Positions 23,601-36,864 of a stretch of DNA of 64,000 nt are shown one piece after another. The stretch is from Sepiola atlantica. Its lineage: Eukaryota; Mollusca; Cephalopoda; Sepiida; Sepiolidae. A program made the position numbers and the translations under genes. Under the pieces are notes generated by a model that made no database searches, was not told the origin of the DNA, and was given only the letters and a program-made list of their open reading frames with translations. The stretch lies in the NCBI GenBank assembly GCA_963556195.1, contig CAUVYP010001208.1, forward strand, positions 1-64,000, given 5' to 3'. Each line of letters opens with the position of its first letter. Position 1 is the first letter of the stretch.

Positions 23601-25877
23601 ACTGCCGGAGATATGTCGATACAAATTGAATACGCAAACTATCAACAAAATTTAGTGCGATTTAAAGTTGATATCGCTTTTGTTTATAACTTCACCATTC
23701 TTTAGAATTGTGCAACGAAACTTTGCAGAGATAAGCGGAGTCACATGCTCTACTGAAGTACCAAGTTTCAGAAGTGCAGCTCTTTTACTGCCGGAGATAT
23801 GTCGATACAAACTGAATACGCAAAACATCGACAAAATTTAGCGCGTTTTAAAGTTGATATCGCTTTTGTTTATAACTTCCACATTTATTCGAATTGTGCA
23901 ACGAAACTTTGCACAGATTAGCGGAGTCACATTTTCTACTGAAGTACTAAGTTTCAGAAGTGCAGCTCTTGTACTGCCGGAGATATGTCGATACAAACTG
24001 AATACGCAAAACATCGACAAAATTTAGCGCGTTTTAAAGTTGATATCGCTTTTGTTTATAACTTCCACATTTATTCGAATTGTGCAACGAAACTTTGCAC
24101 AGATTAGCGGAGTCACATTTTCTACTGAAGTACCAAGTTTCAGAAGTGCAGCTCTTGTACTGCCGGAGATATGTCGATACAAACTGAATACGCAAAACAT
24201 CAACAAAATTTAGCGCGTTTTAAAGTTGATATCGCTTTTGTTTATAACTTCCACATTTATTCGAATTGTGCAACGAAACTTTGTAGACAGTCGCGGATAG
24301 GCCTTTTCTACTGAAGTACCAAGTTTCAGAAGTGCAGCTCTTGTACTGCCGGAGATATGTCGATACAAACTGAATACGCAAAACATCAACAAAATTTAGC
24401 GCGTTTTAAAGTTGATATCGCTTTTGTTTATAACTTCCACATTTATTCGAATTGTGCAACGAAACTTTGCAGACCGTCGCGGAGACACACGTTCTACTGA
24501 AGTACCAAGTTTCAGAAGTGCAGCTCTTGTACTGCCGGAGATATGTCGATACAAACTGAATACGCAAAACATCAACAAAATTTAGCGCGTTTTAAAGTTG
24601 ATATCGCTTTTGTTTATAACTTCCACATTTATTCGAATTGTGCAACGAAACTTTGCACAGATTAGCGGAGTCACATTTTCTGCTGAAGTACCAAGTTTCA
24701 GAAGTGCAGCTCTTGTACTGCCGGAGATATGTCGATACAAACTGAATACGCAAAACATCAACAAAATTAAGCGCGTTTGAAAGTTGATATCGCTTTTGTT
24801 TATAACTTCCACATTTATTCGAATTGTGCAACGAAACTTTGCAGACAGTCGCGGAGACACATGTTCTACTGAAGTACCAAGTTTCAGAAGTGCAGCTCTT
24901 GTACTGCCGGAGATATGTCGATACAAACTGAATACGCAAAACATCAACAAAATTTAGCGCGTTTTAAAGTTGATATCGCTTTTGTTTATAACTTCCACAT
25001 TTATTCGAATTGTGCAACGAAACTTTGCACAGATTAGCGGAGTCACATGTTCTACTGAAGTACCAAGTTTCAGAAGTGCAGCTCTTGTACTGCCGGAGAT
25101 ATGTCGATACAAACTGAATACGCAAAACATCAACAAAATTTAGCGCGTTTTAAAGTTGATATCGCTTTTGTTTATAACTTCCACATTTATTCGAATTGTG
25201 CAACGAAACTTTGCACAGATTAGCGGAGTCACATGTTCTACTGAAGTACCAAGTTTCAGAAGTGCAGCTCTTGTACTGCCGGAGATATGTCGATACAAAC
25301 TGAATACGCAAACTATCAACAAAATTTAGTGCGATTTAAAGTTGATATCGCTTTTGTTTATAACTTCACCATTCTTTAGAATTGTGCAACGAAACTTTGC
25401 AGAGATAAGCGGAGTCACATGCTCTACTGAAGTACCAAGTTTCAGAAGTGCAGCTCTTTTACTGCCGGAGATATGTCGATACAAACTGAATACGCAAAAC
25501 ATCGACAAAATTTAGCGCGTTTTAAAGTTGATATCGCTTTTGTTTATAACTTCCACATTTATTCGAATTGTGCAACGAAACTTTGCACAGATTAGCGGAG
25601 TCACATTTTCTACTGAAGTACTAAGTTTCAGAAGTGCAGCTCTTGTACTGCCGGAGATATGTCGATACAAACTGAATACGCAAAACATCGACAAAATTTA
25701 GCGCGTTTTAAAGTTGATATCGCTTTTGTTTATAACTTCCACATTTATTCGAATTGTGCAACGAAACTTTGCACAGATTAGCGGAGTCACATGTTATACT
25801 GAAGTACCAAGTTTCAGAAGTGCAGCTCTTGTACTGCCGGAGATATGTCGATACAAACTGAATACGCAAAACATCAA
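20669..25877 (+). repeat. Block M1b: mixed A, B, C, D, E, F' monomers
   Basis: Landmarks are 'cacaattattcgaattgtgaaacg' variants in the 21041 monomer, 'tttatcgcg' (21606), 'gcgtattcacattttactactg' (21689), 'gaaacattgc' (22046), 'aattaagcg' dimers at 22905 and 24765, and 'tctgctgaag' (24680). F' followed by a 'gtactaag' monomer occurs at 23646 and 25320. Bases up to 25839 are matched by 58830-64000 at offset 38161. The stretch 24204-25877 is also matched by 28296-29969 at offset 4092. Confidence 0.8.
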
Positions 25878-28295
25878 CAAAATTTAGCGCGTTTTAAAGT
25901 TGATATCGCTTTTGTTTATAACTTCCACATTTATTCGAATTGTGCAACGAAACTTTGCAGACAGTCGCGGATAGGCCTTGACTACTGAAGTACCAAGTTT
26001 CAGAAGTGCAGCTCTTGTATTGCCGGAGATATGTCGATACAAACTGAATACGCAAAACATCAACAAAATTTAGCGCGTTTTAAAGTTGATATCGCTTTTG
26101 TTTATAACTTCCACATTTATTCGAATTGTGCAACGAAACTTTGCACAGATTAGCGGAGTCACATTTTCTACTGAAGTACCAAGTTTCAGAAGTGCAGCTC
26201 TTGTACTGCCGGAGATATGTCGATACAAACTGAATACGCAAACTATCAACAAAATTTAGTGCGATTTAAAGTTGATATCGCTTTTGTTTATAACTTCACC
26301 ATTCTTTAGAATTGTGCAACGAAACTTTGCAGAGATAAGCGGAGTCACATGCTCTACTGAAGTACCAAGTTTCAGAAGTGCAGCTCTTTTACTGCCGGAG
26401 ATATGTCGATACAAACTGAATACGCAAAACATCGACAAAATTTAGCGCGTTTTAAAGTTGATATCGCTTTTGTTTATAACTTCCACATTTATTCGAATTG
26501 TGCAACGAAACTTTGCACAGATTAGCGGAGTCACATTTTCTACTGAAGTACTAAGTTTCAGAAGTGCAGCTCTTGTACTGCCGGAGATATGTCGATACAA
26601 ACTGAATACGCAAAACATCGACAAAATTTAGCGCGTTTTAAAGTTGATATCGCTTTTGTTTATAACTTCCACATTTATTCGAATTGTGCAACGAAACTTT
26701 GCACAGATTAGCGGAGTCACATGTTATACTGAAGTACCAAGTTTCAGAAGTGCAGCTCTTGTACTGCCGGAGATATGTCGATACAAACTGAATACGCAAA
26801 ACATCAACAAAATTTAGCGCGTTTTAAAGTTGATATCGCTTTTGTTTATAACTTCCACATTTATTCGAATTGTGCAACGAAACTTTGCACAGATTAGCGG
26901 AGTCACATGTTCTACTGAAGTACCAAGTTTCAGAAGTGCAGCTCTTGTACTGCCGGAGATATGTCGATACAAACTGAATACGCAAAACATCAACAAAATT
27001 TAGCGCGTTTTAAAGTTGATATCGCTTTTGTTTATAACTTCCACATTTATTCGAATTGTGCAACGAAACTTTGCACAGATTAGCGGAGTCACATTTTCTA
27101 CTGAAGTACCAAGTTTCAGAAGTGCAGCTCTTGTACTGCCGGAGATATGTCGATACAAACTGAATACGCAAAACATCAACAAAATTTAGCGCGTTTTAAA
27201 GTTGATATCGCTTTTGTTTATAACTTCCACATTTATTCGAATTGTGCAACGAAACTTTGCACAGATTAGCGGAGTCACATGTTCTACTGAAGTACCAAGT
27301 TTCAGAAGTGCAGCTCTTGTACTGCCGGAGATATGTCGATACAAACTGAATACGCAAAACATCAACAAAATTTAGCGCGTTTGAAAGTTGATATCGCTTT
27401 TGTTTATAACTTCCACATTTATTCGAATTGTGCAACGAAACTTTGCAGACAGTCGCGGAGACACATGTTCTACTGAAGTACCAAGATTCAGAAGTGCAGC
27501 TTTTGTACCGCCGGAGATATGTCGATACAAACTGAATACGCAAAACATCAACAAAATTTAGCGCGTTTTAAAGTTGATATCGCTTTTGTTTATAACTTCC
27601 ACATTTATTCGAATTGTGCAACGAAACTTTGCACAGATTAGCGGAGTCACATGTTCTACTGAAGTACCAAGTTTCAGAAGTGCAGCTCTTGTACTGCCGG
27701 AGATATGTCGATACAAACAGAATACGCAAAACATCAACAAAATTTAGCGCGTTTTAAAGTTGATATCGCTTTTGTTTATAACTTCCACATTTATTCGAAT
27801 TGTGAAACGAAACTTTGCAGACCGTCGCGGAGACACACGTTCTACTGAAGTACCAAGTTTCAGAAGTGCAGCTCTTGTACTGCCGGAGATATGTCGATAC
27901 AAACTGAATACGCAAAACATCAACAAAATTTAGCGCGTTTTAAAGTTGATATCGCTTTTGTTTATAACTTCCACATTTATTCGAATTGTGCAACGAAACT
28001 TTGCACAGATTAGCGGAGTCACATTTTCTACTGAAGTACCAAGTTTCAGAAGTGCAGCTCTTGTACTGCCGGAGATATGTCGATACAAACTGAATACGCA
28101 AAACATCAACAAAATTTAGCGCGTTTGAAAGTTGATATCGCTTTTGTTTATAACTTCCACATTTATTCGAATTGTGCAACGAAACTTTGCACAGATTAGC
28201 GGAGTCACATTTTCTACTGAAGTACCAAGTTTCAGAAGTGCAGCTCTTGTACTGCCGGAGATATGTCGATACAAACTGAATACGCAAAACATCAA
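25878..28295 (+). repeat. Block M1c, with a 930-bp tandem pair entering it
   Basis: 25320-25877 repeats as 26250-26807 (offset 930, exactly five monomers): F', then the 'gtactaag' monomer, then one with 'catgttatactg'. Private variants here include 'ggccttgactactg' and 'gtattgcc' (25975, 26018), 'gcagcttttgtaccgcc' (27497), 'caaacagaatacg' (27714), and 'gtgaaacg' in an E monomer (27803). This stretch falls outside the copied part of the window's right end. Confidence 0.75.
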
Positions 28296-29969
28296 CAAAA
28301 TTTAGCGCGTTTTAAAGTTGATATCGCTTTTGTTTATAACTTCCACATTTATTCGAATTGTGCAACGAAACTTTGTAGACAGTCGCGGATAGGCCTATTC
28401 TACTGAAGTACCAAGTTTCAGAAGTGCAGCTCTTGTACTGCCGGAGATATGTCGATACAAACTGAATACGCAAAACATCAACAAAATTTAGCGCGTTTTA
28501 AAGTTGATATCGCTTTTGTTTATAACTTCCACATTTATTCGAATTGTGCAACGAAACTTTGCAGACCGTCGCGGAGACACACGTTCTACTGAAGTACCAA
28601 GTTTCAGAAGTGCAGCTCTTGTACTGCCGGAGATATGTCGATACAAACTGAATACGCAAAACATCAACAAAATTTAGCGCGTTTTAAAGTTGATATCGCT
28701 TTTGTTTATAACTTCCACATTTATTCGAATTGTGCAACGAAACTTTGCACAGATTAGCGGAGTCACATTTTCTACTGAAGTACCAAGTTTCAGAAGTGCA
28801 GCTCTTGTACTGCCGGAGATATGTCGATACAAACTGAATACGCAAAACATCAACAAAATTAAGCGCGTTTGAAAGTTGATATCGCTTTTGTTTATAACTT
28901 CCACATTTATTCGAATTGTGCAACGAAACTTTGCAGACAGTCGCGGAGACACATGTTCTACTGAAGTACCAAGTTTCAGAAGTGCAGCTCTTGTACCGCC
29001 GGAGATATGTCGATACAAACTGAATACGCAAAACATCAACAAAATTTAGCGCGTTTTAAAGTTGATATCGCTTTTGTTTATAACTTCCACATTTATTCGA
29101 ATTGTGCAACGAAACTTTGCACAGATTAGCGGAGTCACATGTTCTACTGAAGTACCAAGTTTCAGAAGTGCAGCTCTTGTACTGCCGGAGATATGTCGAT
29201 ACAAACTGAATACGCAAAACATCAACAAAATTTAGCGCGTTTTAAAGTTGATATCGCTTTTGTTTATAACTTCCACATTTATTCGAATTGTGCAACGAAA
29301 CTTTGCACAGATTAGCGGAGTCACATGTTCTACTGAAGTACCAAGTTTCAGAAGTGCAGCTCTTGTACTGCCGGAGATATGTCGATACAAACTGAATACG
29401 CAAACTATCAACAAAATTTAGTGCGATTTAAAGTTGATATCGCTTTTGTTTATAACTTCACCATTCTTTAGAATTGTGCAACGAAACTTTGCAGAGATAA
29501 GCGGAGTCACATGCTCTACTGAAGTACCAAGTTTCAGAAGTGCAGCTCTTTTACTGCCGGAGATATGTCGATACAAACTGAATACGCAAAACATCGACAA
29601 AATTTAGCGCGTTTTAAAGTTGATATCGCTTTTGTTTATAACTTCCACATTTATTCGAATTGTGCAACGAAACTTTGCACAGATTAGCGGAGTCACATTT
29701 TCTACTGAAGTACTAAGTTTCAGAAGTGCAGCTCTTGTACTGCCGGAGATATGTCGATACAAACTGAATACGCAAAACATCGACAAAATTTAGCGCGTTT
29801 TAAAGTTGATATCGCTTTTGTTTATAACTTCCACATTTATTCGAATTGTGCAACGAAACTTTGCACAGATTAGCGGAGTCACATGTTATACTGAAGTACC
29901 AAGTTTCAGAAGTGCAGCTCTTGTACTGCCGGAGATATGTCGATACAAACTGAATACGCAAAACATCAA
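28296..29969 (+). repeat. Copy of 24204-25877 (offset 4092)
   Basis: Nine consecutive monomers recur in order: B with leading 'gtagac', E, the 'aattaagcg' dimer with 'gtttgaaag', two A-type monomers with 'catgttc', F' at 29412, the 'gtactaag' monomer and the 'catgttatactg' one. The offset of 4092 is exactly 22 monomers. Differences include 'ggcctattc' at 28393 against 'ggccttttc', and 'gtaccgcc' at 28994 against 'gtactgcc'. Confidence 0.8.
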
Positions 29970-32576
29970 CAAAATTTAGCGCGTTTTAAAGTTGATATCG
30001 CTTTTGTTTATAACTTCCACATTTATTCGAATTGTGCAACGAAACTTTGCAGACAGTCGCGGATAGGCGTTTTCTCCTGAAGTACCAAGTTTCAGAAGTG
30101 CAGCTCTTGTACTGCCGGAGATATGTCGATACAAACTGAATACGCAAAACATCAACAAATTTTAGCGCGTTTTAAAGTTGATATCGCTTTTGTTTATAAC
30201 TTCCACATTTATTCGAATTGTGCAACGTAACTTTGCACAGATTAGCGGATTCACATTTTACTACTGAAGTACCAAGTTTCAGAAGTGCAGCTCTTGTACT
30301 GCCGGAGATATGTCGATACAAACTGAATACGCAAAACATCAACAAAATTTAGCGCGTTTTAAAGTTGATATCGCTTTTGTTTATAACTTCCACATTTATT
30401 CGAATTGTGCAACGAAACTTTGCACAGATTAGCGGAGTCACATGTTCTACTGAAGTACCAAGTTTCAGAAGTGCAGCTCTTGTACTGCCGGAGATATGTC
30501 GATACAAACTGAATACGCAAAACATCAACAAAATTTAGCGCGTTTTAAAGTTGATATCGCTTTTGTTTATAACTTCCACATTTATTCGAATTGTGCAACG
30601 AAACTTTGCACAGATTAGCGGAGTCACATGTTCTACTGAAGTACCAAGTTTCAGAAGTGCAGCTCTTGTACTGCCGGAGATATGTCGATACAAACTGAAT
30701 ACGCAAAACATCAACAAAATTTAGCGCGTTTTAAAGTTGATATCGCTTTTGTTTATAACTTCCACATTTATTCGAATTGTGCAACGAAACTTTGCACAGA
30801 TTAGCGGAGTCACATGTTCTACTGAAGTACCAAGTTTCAGAAGTGCAGCTCTTGTACTGCCGGAGATATGTCGATACAAACTGAATACGCAAAACATCAA
30901 CAAAATTTAGCGCGTTTTAAAGTTGATATCGCTTTTGTTTATAACTTCCACATTTATTCGAATTGTGCAACGAAACTTTGCAGACAGTCGCGGAGACACA
31001 TGTTCTACTGAAGTACCAAGTTTCAGAAGTGCAGCTCTTGTACTGCCGGAGATATGTCGATACAAACTGAATACGCAAAACATCAACAAAATTTAGCGCG
31101 TTTTAAAGTTGATATCGCTTTTGTTTATAACTTCCACATTTATTCGAATTGTGCAACGAAACTTTGCACAGATTAGCGGAGTCACATGTTCTACTGAAGT
31201 ACCAAGTTTCAGAAGTGCAGCTCTTGTACTGCCGGAGATATGTCGATACAAACTGAATACGCAAAACATCAACAAAATTTAGCGCGTTTTAAAGTTGATA
31301 TCGCTTTTGTTTATAACTTCCACATTTATTCGAATTGTGCAACGAAACTTTGCAGACAGTCGCGGAGACACATGTTCTACTGAAGTACCAAGATTCAGAA
31401 GTGCAGCTCTTGTACCGCCGGAGATATGTCGATACAAACTGAATACGCAAAAAACATCAACAAAATTTAGCGCGTTTTAAAGTTGATATCGCTTTTGTTT
31501 ATAACTTCCACATTTATTCGAATTGTGCAACGAAACTTTGCACAGATTAGCGGAGTCACATGTTCTACTGAAGTACCAAGTTTCAGAAGTGCAGCTCTTG
31601 TACTGCCGGAGATATGTCGATACAAACTGAATACGCAAAACATCAACAAAATTTAGCGCGTTTTAAAGTTGATATCGCTTTTGTTTATAACTTCCACATT
31701 TATTCGAATTGTGCAACGAAACTTTGCACAGATTAGCGGAGTCACATGTTCTACTGAAGTACCTAGTTTCAGAAGTGCAGCTCTTGTACTGCCGGAGATA
31801 TGTCGATACAAATTGAATACGCAAACTATCAACAAAATTTAGTGCGATTTAAAGTTGATATCGCTTTTGTTTATAACTTCACCATTCTTTAGAATTGTGC
31901 AACGAAACTTTGCAGAGATAAGCGGAGTCACATGCTCTACTGAAGTACCAAGTTTCAGAAGTGCAGCTCTTTTACTGCCGGAGATATGTCGATACAAACT
32001 GAATACGCAAAACAGCGACAAAATTTAGCGCGTTTTAAAGTTGATATCGCTTTTGTTTATAACTTCCACATTTATTCGAATTGTGCAACGAAACTTTGCA
32101 CAGATTAGCGGAGTCACATTTTCTACTGAAGTACCAAGTTTCAGAAGTGCAGCTCTTGTACTGCCGGAGATATGTCGATACAAACTGAATACGCAAAACA
32201 TCAACAAAATTTAGCGCGTTTTAAAGTTGATATCGCTTTTGTTTATAACTTCCACATTTATTCGAATTGTGCAACGAAACTTTGTAGACAGTCGCGGATA
32301 GGCCTTTTCTACTGAAGTACCAAGTTTCAGAAGTGCAGCTCTTGTACTGCCGGAGATATGTCGATACAAACTGAATACGCAAAACATCAACAAAATTTAG
32401 CGCGTTTTAAAGTTGATATCGCTTTTGTTTATAACTTCCACATTTATTCGAATTGTGCAACGAAACTTTGCAGACCGTCGCGGAGACACACGTTCTACTG
32501 AAGTACCAAGTTTCAGAAGTGCAGCTCTTGTACTGCCGGAGATATGTCGATACAAACTGAATACGCAAAACATCAA
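29970..32576 (+). repeat. Block M1d, including a run of near-identical A monomers
   Basis: Opens with an odd B monomer ('ggcgttttctcctg' at 30067). A monomer with 'caacaaattttagcg' (30154), 'caacgtaac' (30226) and 'tttactactg' (+1) follows. Then three consecutive monomers with 'cacagattagcggag' and 'tcacatgttc' (30343-30900) look identical, a small homogenised run. A +2 'gcaaaaaacatc' lies at 31446. F' is at 31833 with 'acagcgac'. The final A, B, E trio (32019-32576) matches 24018-24575 at offset 8001. Confidence 0.75.
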
Positions 32577-33137
32577 CAAAATTTAGCGCGTTTTAAAAAG
32601 TTGATATCGCTTTTGTTTATAACTTCCACATTTATTCGAATTGTGCAACGAAACTTTGCACAGATAAGCGGAGTCACATGCTCTACTGAAGTACCAAGTT
32701 TCAGAAGTGCAGCTCTTGTACTGCCGGAGATATGTCGATACAAACTGAATACGCAAAACATCGACAAAATTTAGCGCGTTTTAATGTAGATATCGCTTTT
32801 GTTTTATAACTTCCACATTTATTGGAATTGTGCAACGAAAATTTGCACATATTAGCGGAGTCACATTTTCTACTGAAGTACCAAGTTTCAGAAGTGCAGC
32901 TCTTGTACTGCCGGTGATATGTCGATACAAACTGCATACGCAAACTATCAACACAATTTAGTGCGATTTAAAGTTGATATCGCTTTTGTTTATAACTTCC
33001 ACATTTATTCGAATTGTGCAACGAAACTTTGCACAGATAAGCGGAGTCACATGCTCTACTGAAGTACCAAGTTTCAGAAGTGCAGCTCTTGTACTGCCGG
33101 AGATATGTCGATACAAACTGAATACGCAAAACATCAA
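32577..33137 (+). repeat. Degenerate monomer cluster
   Basis: The 188-bp monomer 32577-32764 has 'gttttaaaaagttg' (+2). The 187-bp monomer 32765-32951 is the most divergent in the window. Its private changes are 'taatgtagatatc', 'gttttataac' (+1), 'attggaattg', 'gaaaatttgcacatattagc', 'ccggtgatatg', 'actgcatacg' and 'caacacaattta'. The next monomer (32952-33137) begins 'tagtgcgattt' like F' and has the 'agataagcggag'/'catgctc' cassette with the ordinary 'cacatttattcg' flank, so it looks recombinant. None of this cluster is copied elsewhere in the window. Confidence 0.8.
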
Positions 33138-33695
33138 CAAAATTTAGCGCGTTTTAAAGTTGATATCGCTTTTGTTTATAACTTCCACATTTATTCGAAT
33201 TGTGCAACGAAACTTTGCAGACAGTCGCGGAGACACATGTTCTACTGAAGTACCAAGTTTCAGAAGTGCAGCTCTTGTACTGCCGGAGATATGTCGATAC
33301 AAACTGAATACGCAAAACATCAACAAAATTTAGCGCGTTTTAAAGTTGATATCGCTTTTGTTTATAACTTCCACATTTATTCGAATTGTGCAACGAAACT
33401 TTGCACAGATTAGCGGAGTCACATGTTCTACTGAAGTACCAAGTTTCAGAAGTGCAGCTCTTGTACTGCCAGAGATATGTCGATACAAACTGAATACGCA
33501 AAACATCAACAAAATTTAGCGCGTTTTAAAGTTGATATCGCTTTTGTTTATAACTTCCACATTTATTCGAATTGTGCAACGAAACTTTGCACAGATTAGC
33601 GGAGTCACATGTTCTACTGAAGTACCAAGTTTCAGAAGTGCAGCTCTTGTACTGCCGGAGATATGTCGATACAAACTGAATACGCAAAACATCAA
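33138..33695 (+). repeat. Three ordinary D/A monomers
   Basis: One monomer with 'cagacagtcgcggag' and 'acacatgttc' is followed by two with 'cacagattagcggag' and 'tcacatgttc'. The second has a private 'gccagagatatg' at 33469, which destroys the CCGG site. This short stretch separates the degenerate cluster from the start of the next copied block. Confidence 0.75.
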
Positions 33696-36600
33696 CAAAA
33701 TTTAGCGCGTTTTAAAGTTGATATCGCTTTTGTTTATAACTTCCACATTTATTCGAATTGTGCAACGAAACTTTGTAGACAGTCGCGGATAGGCCTTTTC
33801 TACTGAAGTACCAAGTTTCAGAAGTGCAGCTCTTGTACTGCCGGAGATATGTCGATACAAACTGAATACGCAAAACATCAACAAAATTTAGCGCGTTTTA
33901 AAGTTGATATCGCTTTTGCTTATAACTTCCACATTTATTCGAATTGTGCAACGAAACTTTGCAGACCGTCGCGGAGACACACGTTCTACTGAAGTACCAA
34001 GTTTCAGAAGTGCAGCTCTTGTACTGCCGGAGATATGTCGATACAAACTGAATACGCAAAACATCAACAAAATTTAGCGCGTTTTAAAGTTGATATCGCT
34101 TTTGTTTATAACTTCCACATTTATTCGAATTGTGCAACAAAACTTTGCACAGATTAGCGGAGTCACATTTTCTACTGAAGTACCAAGTTTCAGAAGTGCA
34201 GCTCTTGTACTGCCGGAGATATGTCGATACAAACTGAATACGCAAAACATCAACAATTTAGCGCGTTTTAAAGTTGATATCGCTATTGTTTATAACTTCC
34301 ACATTTATTCGAATTGTGCAACGAAACTTTGCAGACAGTCGCGGAGACACATGTTCTACTGAAGTACCAAGTTTCAGAAGTGCAGCTCTTGTACTGCCGG
34401 AGATATGTCGATACAAACTGAATACGCAAAACATCAACAAAATTTAGCGCGTTTTAAAGTTGATATCGCTTTTGTTTATAACTTCCACATTTATTCGAAT
34501 TGTGCAACGAAACTTTGTAGACAGTCGCGGATAGGCCTTTTCTACTGAAGTACCAAGTTTCAGAAGTGCAGCTCTTGTACTGCCGGAGATATGTCGATAC
34601 AAACTGAATACGCAAAACATCAACAAAATTTAGCGCGTTTTAAAGTTGATATCGCTTTTGCTTATAACTTTCACATTTATTCGAATTGTGCAACGAAACT
34701 TTGCACAGATTAGCGGAGTCACATGTTCTACTGAAGTACCAAGTTTCAGAAGTGCAGCTCTTGTACTGCCGGAGATATGTCGATACAAACTGAATACGCA
34801 AAACATCAAAAAAATTTAGCGCGTTTTAAAGTTGATATCGCTTTTGTTTATTATAACTTCCACATTTATTCGAATTGTGCAACGAAACTTTGCAGACAGT
34901 CGCGGATAGGCCTTTTCTACTGAAGTACCAAGTTTCAGAAGTGCAGCTCTTGTACTGCCGGAGATATGTCGATACAAACTGAATACGCAAATCATCAACA
35001 AAATTTAGCGCGTTTTAAAGTTGATATCGCTATTGTTTATAACTTCCACATTTATTCGAATTGTGCAACGAAACTTTGCAGACAGTCGCGGAGACACATG
35101 TTCTACTGAAGTACCAAGTTTCAGAAGTGCAGCTCTTGTACTGCCGGAGATATGTCGATACAAACTGAATACGCAAAACATCAACAAAATTTAGCGCGTT
35201 TTAAAGTTGATATCGCTTTTGTTTATAACTTCCACATTTATTCGAATTGTGCAACGAAACTTTGTAGACAGTCGCGGATAGGCCTTTTCTACTGACGTAC
35301 CAAGTTTCAGAAGTGCAGCTCTTGTACTGCCGGAGATATGTCGATACAAACTGAATACGCAAAACATCAACAAAATTTAGCGCGTTTTAAAGTTGATATC
35401 GCTTTTGTTTATAACTTCCACATTTATTCGAATTGTGCAACGAAACTTTGCACAGATTAGCGGAGTCACATTTTCTACTGAAGTACTAAGTTTCAGAAGT
35501 GCAGCTCTTGTACTGCCGGAGATATGTCGATACAAACTGAATACGCAAAACATCGACAAAATTTAGCGCGTTTTAAAGTTGATATCGCTTTTGTTAATAA
35601 CTTCCACATTTATTCGAATTGTGCAACGAAACTTTGCACAGATTAGCGGAGTCACTCACATTTTCTACTGAAGTACCAAGTTTCAGAAGTGCAGCTCTTG
35701 TACTGCCGGAGATATGTCGATACAAACTGAATACGCAAAACATCAACAAAATTTAGCGCGTTTTAAAGTTGATATCGCTTTTGTTTATAACTTCCACATT
35801 TATTCGAATTGTGCAACGAAACTTTGCAGACAGTCGCGGATAGGCCTTTTCTACTGAAGTACCAAGTATCAGAAGTGCAGCTCTTGTACTGCCGGAGATA
35901 TGTCGATACAAACTGAATACGCAAAACATCAACAAAATTTAGCGCGTTTTAAAGTTGATATCGCTATTGTTTATAACTTCCACATTTATTCGAATTGTGC
36001 AACGAAACTTTGCAGACAGTCGCGGAGACACATGTTCTACTGAAGTACCAAGTTTCAGAAGTGCAGCTCTTGTACTGCCGGAGATATGTCGATACAAACT
36101 GAATACGCAAAACATCAACAAAATTTAGCGCGTTTTAAAGTTGATATCGCTTTTGTTTATAACTTCCACATTTATTCGAATTGTGCAACGAAACTTTGCA
36201 CAGATTAGCGGAGTCACATTTTCTACTGAAGTACCAAGTTTCAGAAGTGCAGCTCTTGTACTGCCGGAGATATGTCGATACAAACTGAATACGCAAAACA
36301 TCAACAAAATTTAGCGAGTTTGAAAGTTGATATCGCTTTTGTTTATAACTTCCACATTTATTCGAATTGTGCAACGAAACTTTGCAGACAGTCGCGGAGT
36401 CACATGTTCTACTGAAGTACGAAGTTTCAGAAGTGCAGCTATTGTACTGCCGGAGATATGTCGATACAAACTGAATACGCAAAACATCAACAAAATTTAG
36501 CGCGTTTTAAAGTTGATATCGCTTTTGTTTATAACTTCCACATTTATTCGAATTGTGCAACGAAACTTTGCACAGATTAGCGGAGTCACATGTTCTACTG

Positions 36601-36864
36601 AAGTACCAAGTTTCAGAAGTGCAGCTCTTGTACTGCCGGAGATATGTCGATACAAACTGAATACGCAAAACATCAACAAAATTTAGCGCGTTTTAAAGTT
36701 GATATCGCTTTTGTTTATAACTTCCACATTTATTCGAATTGTGCAACGAAACTTTGTAGACAGTCGCGGATAGGCCTTTTCTACTGAAGTACCAAGTTTC
36801 AGAAGTGCAGCTCTTGTACTGCCGGAGATATGTCGATACAAACTGAATACGCAAAAAACATCAA
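33696..36864 (+). repeat. Block L2a: copy of 5030-7267 plus lead-in, itself copied at 40032
   Basis: From 34810 this repeats 5030 onward, and 33696-36304 is repeated at 40032-42640 (offset 6336). Shared landmarks with the second copy are 'gcttttgcttataac' (33913, 34654), 'gtgcaacaaaac' (34133), a 2-base deletion in 'catcaacaattta' (34249, 184-bp monomer), 'catcaaaaaaattt' (34804), and the +3 'gtttattataac' (34847, 189-bp monomer). Differences are few: 'ctgacgtacc' at 35292 against 'ctgaagtacc', and the second copy's 'ctactaaag' at 41812. Confidence 0.85.
36677..36864 (+). repeat. Fusion monomer (B cassette with +2 tail)
   Basis: This 188-bp monomer has the 'gtagacagtcgcggatagg' cassette of the monomer at 6894 but ends with the 'gcaaaaaacatc' of the monomer at 7080. 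At 5030-7267 these are two separate neighbours. The simplest reading is unequal exchange between adjacent monomers that removed one repeat length. It also explains why the offset falls from 29783 to 29597 across this point. Confidence 0.75.
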
